64,000 bases of DNA from Aspergillus flavus (taxonomy: Eukaryota; Ascomycota; Eurotiomycetes; Eurotiales; Aspergillaceae), in NCBI RefSeq assembly GCF_009017415.1, contig NC_092410.1, positions 1,798,001-1,862,000 on the forward strand. The letters are read 5' to 3'. The notes under the pieces are model-generated. The model ran no database searches, was not told the DNA's origin, and saw only the letters and a list, made by a program, of their open reading frames with translations. How positions within the stretch are numbered: position 1 is the first letter of the stretch; the number at the start of each line of letters is the position of its first letter. Both the position numbers and the translations under genes were made by a program. Shown here piece after piece: positions 13,255 through 25,656 of this stretch.

Positions 13255-15226
13255 TCAACTTGAGTTCGATGGACGAGCGGACAGTCTCTCGATTTCCAGC
13301 CAGAGGTTGTTGCCCGCATCGTCACAGGCTGCGTCGTACCAGGGTAGCAGCACGACGATTGCCCGAAGGTCTGCCCAGCAGGTAATGTGACTATCCCGTG
13401 CTGTTTGCATAAGCGTGGCCACATACCAGTCTCGATCTGCAGTGCCCTCAGCCGCAATGCCACCCAGGGCTAAAACCCATAATAGGGTAACCCGGGCTTG
13501 CGGTTGGTCCCAGACAGTCAGGCAGTCGGGAACTTCGAGGACACCCTTCAGAAGTCCAGAAAGTTTAGCCAGTGGGGTACTTTGTGGCGGTAGGGGGAAG
13601 ACTACACCAGAACCATATATACAGCCCGCGAGACGGCAGGCTTCGTAGATGATCTCATGGCGTTGATGATAGCCACTGAAGCCAGGGAGTTGACTGGCAG
13701 CAGGGAGAGATAATAAGGTGTATTGGACCAAATTACGCTGGTCCGCAAGCAGAGAGTAATCCGTTCTAATTTGGTTTCCCTTGAGATAAGCATCCACAAT
13801 ACTCATGTAAAGGTCCATAGCGTGGAAGACCTCCAGTATCTCTGTGGTCAAGCCGATCTGTCGGAGTCGGCCGTAATGGCGGTCTACATCGGCCATCGTA
13901 TACCCGAGCATGTCTCGCAATGGAACCTTCTTCCGCTCCGCTCGAAGCGGAAAGAAAGGAAAGACCGGAGGCGTATGGTATGCACTCGAGGTCACGATAT
14001 CCGACCTAGGACCGCCTGTCAGCTTGGAATCGGTATTTCAATCGCATGGAGCGTCTTACAGAGACACTACGGGAGCCAACCCGGGTAGGTCGATTGCTTC
14101 AAGGCCACCCCGTAGGTTAATCATTGAGATCAGCCCTTGGACATGTACCAGGTTTGGCCGCAGACTGCCATAGACGTCAATCCATTGCAACCGCCGCATG
14201 GGTGCTGTGAACGGAATGTGCCGAAACTGTCGTTCTTCGCTAATATCTGTTGCATTATGTGCCATGCACATTACACTCAGAATGACCGCGTTACTGATCG
14301 CTCGGCCTGGCTTTTTCATTTCCTGATTGATCAGCTCGATGGTCTCCATTTCGCAGACTTTTAGAAGCTGCTGCTCTCGTTCCCGAAATGCGCCGTCCGG
14401 AATCCACCGGTTCAGCCACTGCACCCGTTGGTGCGAGAGTGAGCCGAACGTGATGGCTGTCATTAGAGTAGGCTCAGACATCATCAAGGGAAACCAATTC
14501 AAGGCCGAGACATCCGATCTACTGGCTCCGGGAGTAAGAGTAGGCCATAGCACGGACGTACCTACAGGTACCTGTTAACAATTGCTCTCCAGCCGTTAAA
14601 AGGGATCGCCAATGATGCTACATCTCCTACTTACAATATGCCTGGCATGCGTTGGCGATTTCTGGAGAATGACGCCAGGGGTAGGTCATAAAAGGATCGA
14701 TGAAATTCGCACCAATGGTCTCGATATGCTCGATAGGGCCAGGGGGGCTGGTACTTTCTGGACTTGAGTCCTGTGAATCGTGGCCATAATCATATTCATT
14801 GTCGTACTGATTTACCATGCTGTCAAGATATAGCTGAGAAGTAGGGACAATGGACATTGTCGGCTGTGCATCCCAGGCACTAGTAGGGACGGTTTGTATA
14901 ACTGTCAAGGAGTTGTGCGAAGAAGCTGATTCAGGCGAACAAGACGAGGCTGATGATCGAGAGGACAGCGAAGGTGGGTATATATTTAACATCGGCTCAT
15001 CTCCATCGAGATCAACAGTGTGTGACGCATTCTCCCGAGGTGCATCACGGCTCGAATTCGCTTCGGATTCTATGGAGCGATCCTTGGTTTGGTGGGAAAT
15101 CCATTTGCCTACATGGGCCCTAACCAAACGCTGTATCTTTAATCGCTCTCTCTCCGAGGACGGTCGAGCATTGACGAAATGAATGGCGTCCTTTTTGCGC
15201 CCAGCAGTGCCTTGGCTTGGAGGCAT
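13255..15226 (-). CDS. Fungal-specific regulator-like protein without a zinc cluster (tachykinin-family/DUF3468 type, 614 aa)
   Basis: The role is uncertain. On the minus strand the exons are 15226-14635, 14561-14060 and 14005-13255. The start at 15226 is the first true ATG, since the frame opens with GTG six bases earlier. The N-terminus (residues about 15-52) has the block IHFVNARPSSE...IQRLVRAHVGKWIS...TKDRS, found in many fungal proteins labelled 'tachykinin family' that carry a transcription-factor-like C-terminal body but no DNA-binding zinc cluster. Residues about 60-150 are Ser/Asp-rich and probably disordered. The C-terminal two thirds are helical and resemble the Fungal_trans_2 body. 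Both intron acceptors (CTGTAG at 14562 and CCTAG at 14006) were chosen over nearer AG sites because only they keep the frame. Confidence 0.75.
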
Positions 15227-17993
15227 TTCCACCGTTTAATCGGACACAGCCCATCACATATATTAACTAGACTCTGTAATTAATCTGGGTGTCAAAACCA
15301 GCATTCTGCTGCCGACCAGTTGCACGGCGTGCCAGGTGCCCACTGCTGCTTTCAGTGAGCGTTTGGGGTAGTATATTAATCGTTCAGTTCAAGGTGTGGT
15401 CGGCGGGATCTGGTGATGGGGATGAGAGACAAATGCCGTAGTTAGGACAAGGGGAACGCGCAGTTAAGCGGCCTTGGTCATGGGCGACATGGTCGCCATT
15501 TAGTCCGAGCAGGGTAAAGGAAGATAGATAGTCACGACCCACGAGAAGGCAAGTGAGAGAGGAACGAGGAGATTATATTTCGTGGGGGAACACTGAGGCT
15601 GAGGACGGGATTAGGAACAATTAATTGATTAGCCAACGAACTAGCAGATAGTTATTATTATAGTGGGGAGGGAAGGGCAAAGGACAAAAGTCGGAGAAGA
15701 AAAAAGAGAGATCAGATCGACGCATGAAGAAAAGTGGGAGGCGCCTTTTTCAGCACTGCTCCCCCCCGTGACCCGCACCGGATCTTCGTCAGTGGTGTGT
15801 CGGTGGGTTCCGAGTCGATGAACCCATTCTTTTCTTCCTTTCTTCTCTCTCGTTTCTTGCTTTCCTTGGTTCCCTCTCTCATGGGTCAACTGGGTCAGTG
15901 ACAGGAAGTCAGTTTAACTTCGGTCTGACAAGAGCTTTGTGGTTCCACCTATTTTGCCAATAATCCTTTATCGTTCTGGCTCTTCTCATTCCAGTCTCAT
16001 GGTGGATCGACAATGTACCGTCACCTTTGCATTCGGAACATCTGCTAACGTGAATTTAGTTATTTATTATGATTAAGCTTCCATTTTTCATTTCATTTCC
16101 TTTTATCTCTTTTCTTTCAATCCCCCTTGAATATGATCTCTCACATTTTTAATTTCTTTTTCCATTTTTACTCCTATACTTGAACTATTTGATTGTCTCT
16201 CTTTTCCGGGGATGATCATCCCTTGCGCCCCATCGATTGCTGACTATTGGAATCCAAGCAATAGGCGTGCCTGGATATTTTTTGCGGGGGCCACTTACAC
16301 CATGCAAGCGGCCAAGGTGACATCTCACAAAAAGCAGTGTGATACTCAGATATTGATTCGAACTGCATATGATCGCCTGCGACAATCACCGTGACGACAT
16401 TGGCACCGAATGGCGTTGAATTGAGGCTACCCAACGAGGAAAGCTAGAGTTACACCACCATTTCAAGGATCCATCTCGTAGAATGATCGACATGCCTCCT
16501 ACCAGTTCATGCGGCTTGGCTGATGGTTTCTCACTTTATCCCTATCCCAACCGCCACTCGCATATTACCGCTCATCACTAAAGCACTGTTTCACCGTAAT
16601 CTACCCCATCCTGCCCCGGCCGCCTTCAGCGCTGTACTACCGACATCCACGGTTATGACAGGATGGCTATTGGTCTGCTCGTGAAGTTTTCCACAACATG
16701 CTTCTGAAGATCCTTTTGCGCATGTCAGTACCATTCGGTTGACAACACGAGGCGCCTCCCCTGCAGCCACACGCGGAGTCAGACCGTTAAGATCCAGCCA
16801 ATCTAGCCAATCCAGCCTCCTACCATGAATTCTCGCGCGATGACGGAATTAACCCCGGCAATATGGGCAGGACCCGGGATCTCACCCGATACGGAACCGA
16901 TAACTCGGAAATTCGACTTTCGCTGCCTAACCATCCCCCATCTCCGCGGCGGAGCGTAGTAGAGAACCAGCAGCGTCCTATAATTGCAGGCAACCCAGTC
17001 TACTTGCAGGCACGCCATCAAACCATCGACGGGCCTGGAATACCGGCGGACACTCCCCAACGTCCTTACAGAATGCCATCACGTCTGCCAACTATCACTA
17101 GATGATCCACACCTTCAGTATCCTTGCATGACGGGGCGTGCTGGGCAGAGATTGGACGGGTGGTCATCTCACTTTAACTCTCTTCCACTACAGAGTTGAC
17201 ATGGATGACCCACACTTCCTGCCATGCGTAAGATGTACCTTGCTTTTTCACCCCTGGTGGAACATTCCCTTAGCTACAAGCACGCGCAGCTCCAATCAAC
17301 TCTCGCACGGAGAAGTACTCGATGAGTATCAAATCCCGGACGTCGATCAATACGTTGATCCTTTTTACACACATTCATGCGCCAGACACCGGCAGTACGT
17401 AGGTGTCTGTCGGGACTACGAGAAGCAGAAAGTCGGCCTGGATTATGCTTCTCATGGAGCTGCTTGTTAACCTCTAGTTCCCACATGACATCCTGTTTGT
17501 TCGCATGGAAGCATGATTTCGAGGAAGCGGTGTGTCTTGAACACGAGAAACTTTCTCACTGCCTTTGCGACCCATGCCAACCACTTGAATGAAACTATAA
17601 CGGCTGTTATCAGGATTCATTCCGACAATGATATTCATAGAGGCAGGTACATAGTTAAAGTAGTTATGGAAATGTAATTCACAAAAAATAGGGTATTGGT
17701 ACGTGTCTGCCAAGTATCTATGGTTCATTAGAGAGCCACCCATGGAATGGAGACGCCCACCCAATTAATGACACATAATGGTGTATCAATAAAGTTTCCC
17801 ATGTATTGAGCGGCATTCGTCTAGACTCTTTCCTAATTATGTTCTATCGGGCGAGAAAATGATGTCACCAGCACTTATACTATAAGTGATAGGCGGCAAA
17901 AGCACTGACACCCTCGGTACGACCGAACCTGTCAAACCCGAAAGCTTGACTCAAAAATCCTAGAACCATTCAATGTAACCTCACCGAACCTAA
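15227..17993. other. 2.8 kb gene-free stretch
   Basis: It holds the upstream region of the regulator-like gene and the 3' end of the amidase gene. Pyrimidine-rich plus-strand sequence lies at about 16080-16200. Short frames (the longest is about 110 codons, at 17138-17470) match nothing I recognise. Confidence 0.55.
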
Positions 17994-19927
17994 TTAGTCA
18001 AGTTCAATCAAAGTATACTTGCCGCTCTCCCCGGTCGCCGGATCCCGGTACTGTTCCAGTGCCTTCTCCACTGCTTCCATGTATCCGAGCACCTTCTCCT
18101 CCTGCCATCTTCTGCCGACGACCTGCACTGCTGTGGGGAGTCCGGCCATCTTTGCCGCGTCGTAGTGCTTCCAGGCGCCCTGTGCAATGGCATTGTTGGC
18201 GCCCAGGCCCTTGAGGATCTTCTTGTAGGGTGCTGTGAGTGCGTCCCGCTTAGCGTCGACGTGGGAGACGGGGAGCACACCAGCTGTGTAGTCGAGAAGG
18301 TTCCAGAGGAAGGTATAGCCGCAGGAGGAGACAGCATCGCGCATGGCCTTGTGCGGGAGGGCTGGGGTGGCATTGACGGGACAGAGGATGAAGTCGTACT
18401 GCTGGGGCTCGGCATCCCACCAGGCGTGCCAGGTAGCGCGGAATGACTCACGTTTGGCCACCAGCTTCCAGGTTTCGGCGGAGGACTTGGGGGAGAATGT
18501 GCGGATCAGGCTGGCCCATTTGAAGTCCCGTCTGATATACCGGACATAGAGGTAGTACAGGTAGCGGAGGGGACGGGGAAGGTTGCAGATGCGGGTGAGT
18601 TGGTCAGCGCCTGGGTCGGAGGGCTCGAAGTTGTACCGGTGGGAGTTGAATGTGACGCATCCGTCTGAGTTGAGGAGCTGAGAGGCAAGGTGGAGACCTG
18701 TGAAGGGGTCGGCGGTTGCTGGGGTTGTGATTTCGGAGACAGTGTGGCCGGCTGCGGTGAGAGCAGCGACGGTGGTAGAGAGCGCGCGTTCAATTGCTGG
18801 CGTTGGGGGCACGACTCCTGCGGATGGTTAGAGAGAGCAATTTAGCGGGAGGTAATGTGATCTTACCATCGTTGGCCATTAGTCCAATACGCAAGCTCTT
18901 ACTCTTGGCTTCGGACTCCTCATCATCGCGCCAGGAAATGGGATGAACGGTATAGTCGTACTTCCAGGGTTTCATACTAACGATGGCCTTGGTGAAGTAG
19001 GTGAGATCGTTCAGGGTACGAGCCATAGGACTGAAAACACTTGGGACACCTTCTTGGCCGGCCATGCTGGTGTTGACTCCCACCTTGGGCCAACGACCAG
19101 TACTGCAGCGTAGGGAGTAGATACCGCTCCAGGCAGCGGGGACACGAACAGAGCCTGCGACGTCCGAGCCAATGCCGATACGGCCTCCTAGGGCGAGTAG
19201 CGCGCCTTCACCACCAGTCGAGCCTCCAGGGGAGTATTCTGGGACATGAGGGTTACGGCAGTGGCCCCAGAGCGCATTAGCAGACTCGAAGGACAAGAGA
19301 GTTACCGGTAGTGCCGTCTTTACATAGGGCACAGCACCTAGAAGAGGTAAGAGGATGTCTATCCATGTACAAGGTATGTGACACTAACCAGCGTCCTTCA
19401 ATAGCTTCGCCATAGGGCCATCTTCGGTGTATGGCTTTTTAGCCAGCCGTGTGTAACCGAGACTGATATCGAACCCCTTGACTTGCACGGAGTCCTTCAA
19501 TGAAACAGGCACACCCGCCAACGGGCCCTTGAGGTTGACTTCGGACTGTAGCCATGACTCGGCCTCGGGGAGAAGGAGCTCTGTTACACAGTTGGTCTTT
19601 TCCTGGGCCTTCACGGCTACCTTGCCGTATGTCTGGAGTACGTCGGCGGCCGAAAGCGAGGAGGATTGGACCTCCTGGACCAGCTCTTCAATGGGTTTGT
19701 TGATGACGGCCTTATCAAAGGTTGTGAAAGGAGCATGGTATGCTGCGGGGAGAGACGCGAAACGGGCGGCCCGTTCTCTTCTCTTGTAGTCCCTGTGGAT
19801 TGTTAATTGGCTCTCCACCGACGAATGGGTAGCTATACACTATAGCTGCGCAAGGGAGTGGAGCGGAGTAGACAGTGGAAACTTACCGAACACTACGATA
19901 TGTAAAATAGTCGAACGGTGGAAGCAT
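17994..19927 (-). CDS. Amidase-signature family hydrolase, acetamidase/GmdA-like (579 aa)
   Basis: It hydrolyses amide bonds to an acid and ammonia or an amine; the substrate is unknown. On the minus strand the exons are 19927-19887, 19792-19389, 19337-18867 and 18817-17994, with all introns GT-AG and in phase. The amidase Ser-cisSer-Lys triad is intact: Lys113 in SLKDS, Ser188 in PGGSTGGEG and nucleophile Ser211 in GSDVAGSVRVP. Spacing (75 and 23 residues) fits the family. The N-terminus (DYKRRERAARF) is that of fungal acetamidase/general amidase proteins. No signal peptide is seen, so it is probably cytosolic. It stands alone and could serve nitrogen scavenging. A specific role in penicillin metabolism has no support. 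Confidence 0.9.
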
Positions 19928-22900
19928 CGTGAATAGTAGGCTTACCTGAGGAGAGTCCTACAGGAAAATTGAAGAATACCTTAGGAAGTCAGGAGAATGC
20001 GACACGAAGCGGAATGGGAGCTCTATTTATTGCGGGGGAACGACGTGCGGAGAGAACTGCGATCGGACCCGCTGATAAGCGCCGCCGGAGATGTGAGCCG
20101 TTAAGGCACTTCAAGCTCCATAAAACTACTACGCACCTCCCATATGACACTTATTAGAGGAGACACTCATAGACTAGATTGCTATGCATTGTATGCTTCC
20201 TAATCTCATTATACACGATTGATATGGCTGCAAAAGCAGAGAAAAATAGCACTTGAGCGTCTGAAGCAAGACCTCACGTGACCGTTAATGTGCCGACTGC
20301 CGGATATCGAGTCAACCCGTTCAGGCAAGTCCATGCGGACAGGTACGACGAGACGAGCACATTGTAACTCTTCTTATCTCTCCTCTGTCGCAAGATGAAA
20401 TATGATCCATAACATGACCTATAATTGGCTAGGCCCACACTGTTCACTCCACTCCATCGATTAACCTATGTCGAAGTGATGCCTGACCATATAGGCACCA
20501 AGGCTAGCGAAAGCGCATGCATACATCACATAGGCATTAGGAAACATACATTGGATCCAGCTAGATCATACATGTTCAGTGAGGAAAGCAAACAGGCTAA
20601 GGCGAAGTACTTGTGACATCATGGAATCGAAACATCCTGGGTATTTCCTATTAAGTCAGAACCTTCAACGCCTTCAAAGTCAAAAACCCGCCGATGAGAC
20701 CTGCTCAATCATAACCCGAATCTCATTTTAGAGTTGCCGATTTCCAAGAGGTCGGCGAAATGAACGATAGTGTTGCGTTTTTGTGCCGTTTCCCTATCGC
20801 GTGGTCTGCAGTATCGCCATATCATTGAAGTTATCGTGGGTTGTCCGTTATAGACGACGCCCGCATATCCACATAGAACCGGGAACCGTATTAGGGGGCA
20901 TGCACCAGGCAATCCTGACACATATTCAAATTGATATACAGCCAGTGTCGGTCATCCTGGTGTGTTACGACTTGCGCAACCAGTTGTGAGAATGGAACCA
21001 CCAAAAAACTACCACCACACCAGCCACCACTATAGCAAACGCTGCAAATATCAAGAAGCCACAACAGATCCATCGACGTCGTTTCTTGCGTTGCTTCAGA
21101 ATCCAGTCATCCCTGGGTTCGGCTGTTAGTGAACATAATCTAGAAACCCGGGCATCGTTTTCCCAAGCAGAAAGCCCGGAAATAGGGTCGGTCGGGCTTA
21201 CGAGTAGATAACACCGCTTTTATTTTCCGTCTTTGAAGCTTTTGCTTCCTCATCTAGGTGGATGGCGCGTGAGAAGCGCCTCCAAAACGCCGGGTCTCGA
21301 ACAAGAGCCATTCTGTGGGGTTTATTGTTTACGAGTTGGAAGACATAGGGACCGCTTCCAATCGGCCCTTGAGATAGGGTGTGTTGTTGTACTCGAGAGG
21401 TGTGGCTCTTGGGTGGTATGGGAGTCTTGTTGTAGATATCAAGTTGGTGGAGGGGATTGTTGCGTGCAGTGAATTCCGTTAAACACGGGTGTCTTGTGTC
21501 ACCAACTCCGTCTCCCCCTTCTCCTCAGCGGCGGAGAGTAAATAAGAACAAAAATTAAGATAACCTGAACGAAGGGCTTGACAGAACAAAAAAACGGCTC
21601 TTTGTTCAATCAATCTTCGAGTAAGAAAGACATATCAGGCTGTCTCCCAGAAAGTAATGAGACTTGAGGAGCACCCAGACAAAGAAAGGGAGAAATGAAA
21701 AGGGGACACGGTGCGCACGCCCCAGCAACAGTGTTGTGCCCTCGGCCATATTTACTCATTCTTGCATCGGATTGAATGTAGCAGGTTGGGGCTTCGCATT
21801 CCAGGCCCAAGCCCACTGGAATGACAGGACCGGCCTCAGGCCCGCTATGGAATCTCAGATCGGCGGCACACTAACCAATCACAACTCTCCGGCTTCAACA
21901 AGCATCCCCGTTGTTTGTCTATACCATACAACTCGACGGGGTGGTCTGGAACTAGTTTCAGCAATTTCGGATTTTAGCGACTTTTTCGGTGACCTGATAG
22001 TCAACTATCAGGTAGATCACCTAACCGTCCCGTAGACTAGAAGACGTTAATTAATATAGAAGTTTCTCAGACGGGTGGTTGAAACCCCCTTCAATTAGAA
22101 CTGAAGAGATTAAACTCAGGTTCTTACCGACTCTCCGAGGATTGATTTGCACGAAGTACGGATTTCGAGACTTCTGTACAAGCGAGATCTCAAGGAATGC
22201 GCCTCATCGATCAAAAGGTCTATTCAATGGCTGGTAGTAACTTAGACGGAGTAAGTAGGCATCTTCGCAGCACACTTGCATGCCAAGTCTTCTTCTCCCT
22301 TTACCACGTGCAACTGGCTCAGGTCATCTCAGCATAATAAACATTCATAGGACTAATGTATGCCCGAGCTGTTTTGCATTTTCCGTAGAACTGTGGCGGG
22401 ATGATGTGGTTTCCTTCCTTATTGAGTTCGAACACTCGAGTCATGGAATCAAGCTCAAAGTTTCTTCAATTCAGAAAACCATACTTATGTAATTTATTTT
22501 TAAACGAAGAATGCTCTCCTGATCAGGCAGGAGACAAGATGTACATAGTGTACATAGCATATCTTATCATTACCGCCATGTGTCAACTGAAAGCCGTGGT
22601 ATGAAAATCATCATAACAAAATAAATAAACATAACAAATAACTTAGAAAGGGGAATTAGAAGAAAAGAAAATTCGATAAAGCTACACGTGGAGCTTCATA
22701 TCATTATAACAAAGAACTAGGTGTAATAAAGTTGTACAAGGACAAAAGTTAAGAAGTGGTAGTCTGTAATGGCTACACAACCTTGAGATATATACATTTT
22801 GTTGTAGAGAGGATACTTGCAATATTTACAACTTGTAAGTTGTACTGGATACGCTCGAGAGGCTAAATTAATGAAGCTCAAATCCTATTCGCAAACAAAG

Positions 22901-23468
22901 TGCCTTCTTAGGATTTTCTTGATATTTTTTTTGTTATTTTTCTAGGGATTAGACAAGGTGTTTGGAGCGAATACTGAGGTAGGGAAGATCCGTGCACTGC
23001 ACCTGACTGGTGGCTTTGTTGGCCATAGTCCTCAGGCACATGCGGGGTTTTGTTTGTTCACCTGCTCAGGCACCCAGGCACTCAGGGCGATATCCCTGCC
23101 ATGAAATGGGACCAAAAGGGTTTCCTGCAGGTAAACTGCTGCATCTTGCAACCTTCCATCCGTCAGGTTCCATTTTCGTCTACCTCCTGATTCGTCTTTC
23201 CCTCGTAAATGAGGCGGATCGGGCTGACCGCCTGCCAGCAAAACAGCATCATCATTTGGGCTCCCCCACAGTGGAGTGATGACGATGGGTGCCTAACCGC
23301 CGAGTGTGTGGCCTGTTACTCCATGACTGGATACACTCATCGATCGCTGCAGTATTACTCTGCCCACCTTTCCAGCTTTATTCGTCTTGTCACTCCGGCT
23401 TCATTAATGCAACGATCGCGGTCGCTGCTTTCAAATGTCTTCACCGCGGCCCAGACTCTTGCCCGGCC
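19928..23468. other. 3.5 kb gene-free stretch, AT-rich towards its right half
   Basis: It contains the amidase promoter and the upstream region of the DUF7514-like gene. The part at about 22480-22960 is clearly AT-rich. Open frames are short and none shows a domain I know. No inverted-repeat ends or transposase fragment could be recognised by eye. Confidence 0.5.
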
Positions 23469-25115
23469 ATGTCCTCCGTCCACAATGAGGGCGCCGATTT
23501 TTGGGGAGTGTTGATTAACCCCGACAAGAGCCCCACCCCGTTACTCGAACAACTGTGCTTGGGGATTGCGCAGGTAATGGTGAGTGGAAAGAGAGTTCCT
23601 CGCGTTCGCGGGAGGTGACACAATGACCCAAATGCTGAACTTTGTTAGACTTCCTTCGACGAGTTCGCGACAACGGACCTGACCCCCGATCGCCTGGCAG
23701 CGTTTTACCGAAAGGTCGGCGGTAACTACGACGTCCTATTCCTCGAAACGAGGCCTTCCGCTCTTTCGTTCATATACCAGCGCCTAGGATGTTTCCACAG
23801 CATTCAGCCTACCAACGATCCCTACAAACCACCCTCTATCCCCGCTTTGCAGCCAAATGGCTTTGTGCGATGGCAAACAATTCAGCTTCTTCTCGACCCC
23901 GACGAGCACTCGAGATGGTTACAGAATGCTGTTGATTTGTGGGACATTGAGACTCCCAATGGTAGAACTTTCCCTAAGATGATCCCTAGAGGGGCTTTCC
24001 CAGCGGAACCCGATCCGGAGATGGTACAGTGGCATGAAGAAGTCAGCCGACGGTTCGAGCTTGACTACTGGAAGAAGAATATCCTGCGCTCCTCCCCTCC
24101 TAATTTCGCTCCTTACCATTCATACTTCAGCCAGAAGGATGTACCGACCCACAAAGAAGATGAACCACCTCGAAGTCAGCGCCGAACAACCCCTCACCGT
24201 CAAGAGCCTACTACCGCAAGTGAACGTCGAAACCCCCATAAACACCGTCAACGACGAAACGACGACAAGCCTTCCTCCACTACTCGCAGGGTACAATCTA
24301 CATACTTTCCGCGACAATCGGAAAACTTCGATACCGGGTATACGTCTCGACCATCATCTCCACCGTTGCGGGCGAAAGAGTCCACCAAGTCGCGTACGCG
24401 CGAGCGCCCACAGGCTTATGGGCGATCTGTGAGTCCCGGAGCAGTACCAGGGTACGGAGCGTCAGATGCATCTTCCGAAGACTCGGGATCAGCAGCACCA
24501 CAGCCTCCCAGGTCAGATCGATACAGCTACCATCGCAATCTATCACCACCGCGAGTGTCCCATACGCGTCGTCACTCGCACGAAGCATACGCCCGCCGAC
24601 CTCGAAAGGAATTATCTCCCGATCCTCACCAACACCCCACATACCCCGATACATCTCACTCCAATCCAGGAAGATTATACGACTCCGATGGGGCGCGAAG
24701 AGTGCGCCACGCCAAAGCATATAACGATGAACCGCTCCAGCACAGAGCATCAGGCGTTGGATTCCGCGATCGCGTCGTTAGCGACCCGCCGCCCACTTTT
24801 CCACCTGGCCGCGAAGTGCCCGTATTCACCCGCATGCATTCTCGTTACGCCGGCACTGGCGATACCTACATCGTCCATCCCCATCCAGACCTCGAGCCAA
24901 TGAGCGACCGACGTAATAGCTATCACCGACCCACTAATGCAAACCTCACCTCAAATGGAAATAGTACCTGTACGCCCGAGCGCGCACGCTACATCGACCC
25001 TCGGAACCCTAGGTGGGCGGCACCCGTCCAGAGTTCTTCAAAGAGAGGGGTGCTAGCTCAACCGACAGACGCCGAATATCCTCGAGGCAGGAGAACGGCC
25101 ATGTATGATCGCTAA
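23469..25115 (+). CDS. Protein with DUF7514-like N-terminal domain and disordered tail (525 aa)
   Basis: The function is unknown. Exons: 23469-23579 and 23649-25115, with a GTGAGT donor and TTAG acceptor in phase 0. The start is the first in-frame ATG and opens with MSSVHNEGADFWGVLINPDK. Residues 1 to about 185 form a conserved, aromatic-rich globular region (FWGVL, LAAFYRKVGGNYDVLF, GFVRWQTIQLLLDPDEH, WHEEVSRRFELDYW) that I associate with a domain of unknown function found in ascomycetes. The remaining ~340 residues are rich in Arg, Ser, Pro and His, with no predicted fold. No signal peptide or membrane segment is seen. It converges on the carboxylesterase gene. Confidence 0.7.
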
Positions 25116-25656
25116 AAAGGTACAAAATCGAACATCGCACAGCAACAGTAATGATATGTGTTTTATTTGATTAAGTAAAGGCTTATCAAATACTGACAGT
25201 CCTACTAACGACAGCTTAACGACTAACACTAGTCGAACTACTACTTGAGCAAGGCTGACTGGGGCTTGCAATCCTGACATCAAAAGTCTGGGATTTGACG
25301 CTAAGTTGGTCCGGCTTAATTTAACGAATTATGATTGATGATGATGATGCATGGAACCTTGAATGGATGTGACTAGGGGCAGGCTATCTCGGTGATTACA
25401 TTGTGTCTTTTTTTTTGGGGAGGCTGTTTTTGCATTTTTCAAGCATGACTTGCGTGAACTTTGGATATCACGATTCATGATTACGACTTACGACAGACTA
25501 GAGATTAGAATCTCCCCACTTTTCAATCAACGGAATGCATTAATGCATTAATGAATCATATATGATTCCTAGCGCCTATGCTACATCTATCTACAATCGT
25601 AATCCGACTTCATTAACCTCATACCGTCCATATCCTCCATACATGAGTATTAAGCA
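25116..25656. other. Convergent spacer with a 16-bp perfect palindrome
   Basis: These are the 3' regions of two convergent genes. They contain a T-run (25410-25417), the overlapping palindromes ATGCATTAATGCAT, and GAATCATATATGATTC at 25553-25568. No coding signal is present. The palindromes may only be AT-rich 3'-end structure. Confidence 0.5.

Noticed and set aside
14562..14580. Splice acceptor at TTAACAG (14571-14577) in the zinc-cluster-less regulator
   Set aside because: Using it puts the next exon in the wrong phase; the CTGTAG acceptor at 14562 restores the frame.
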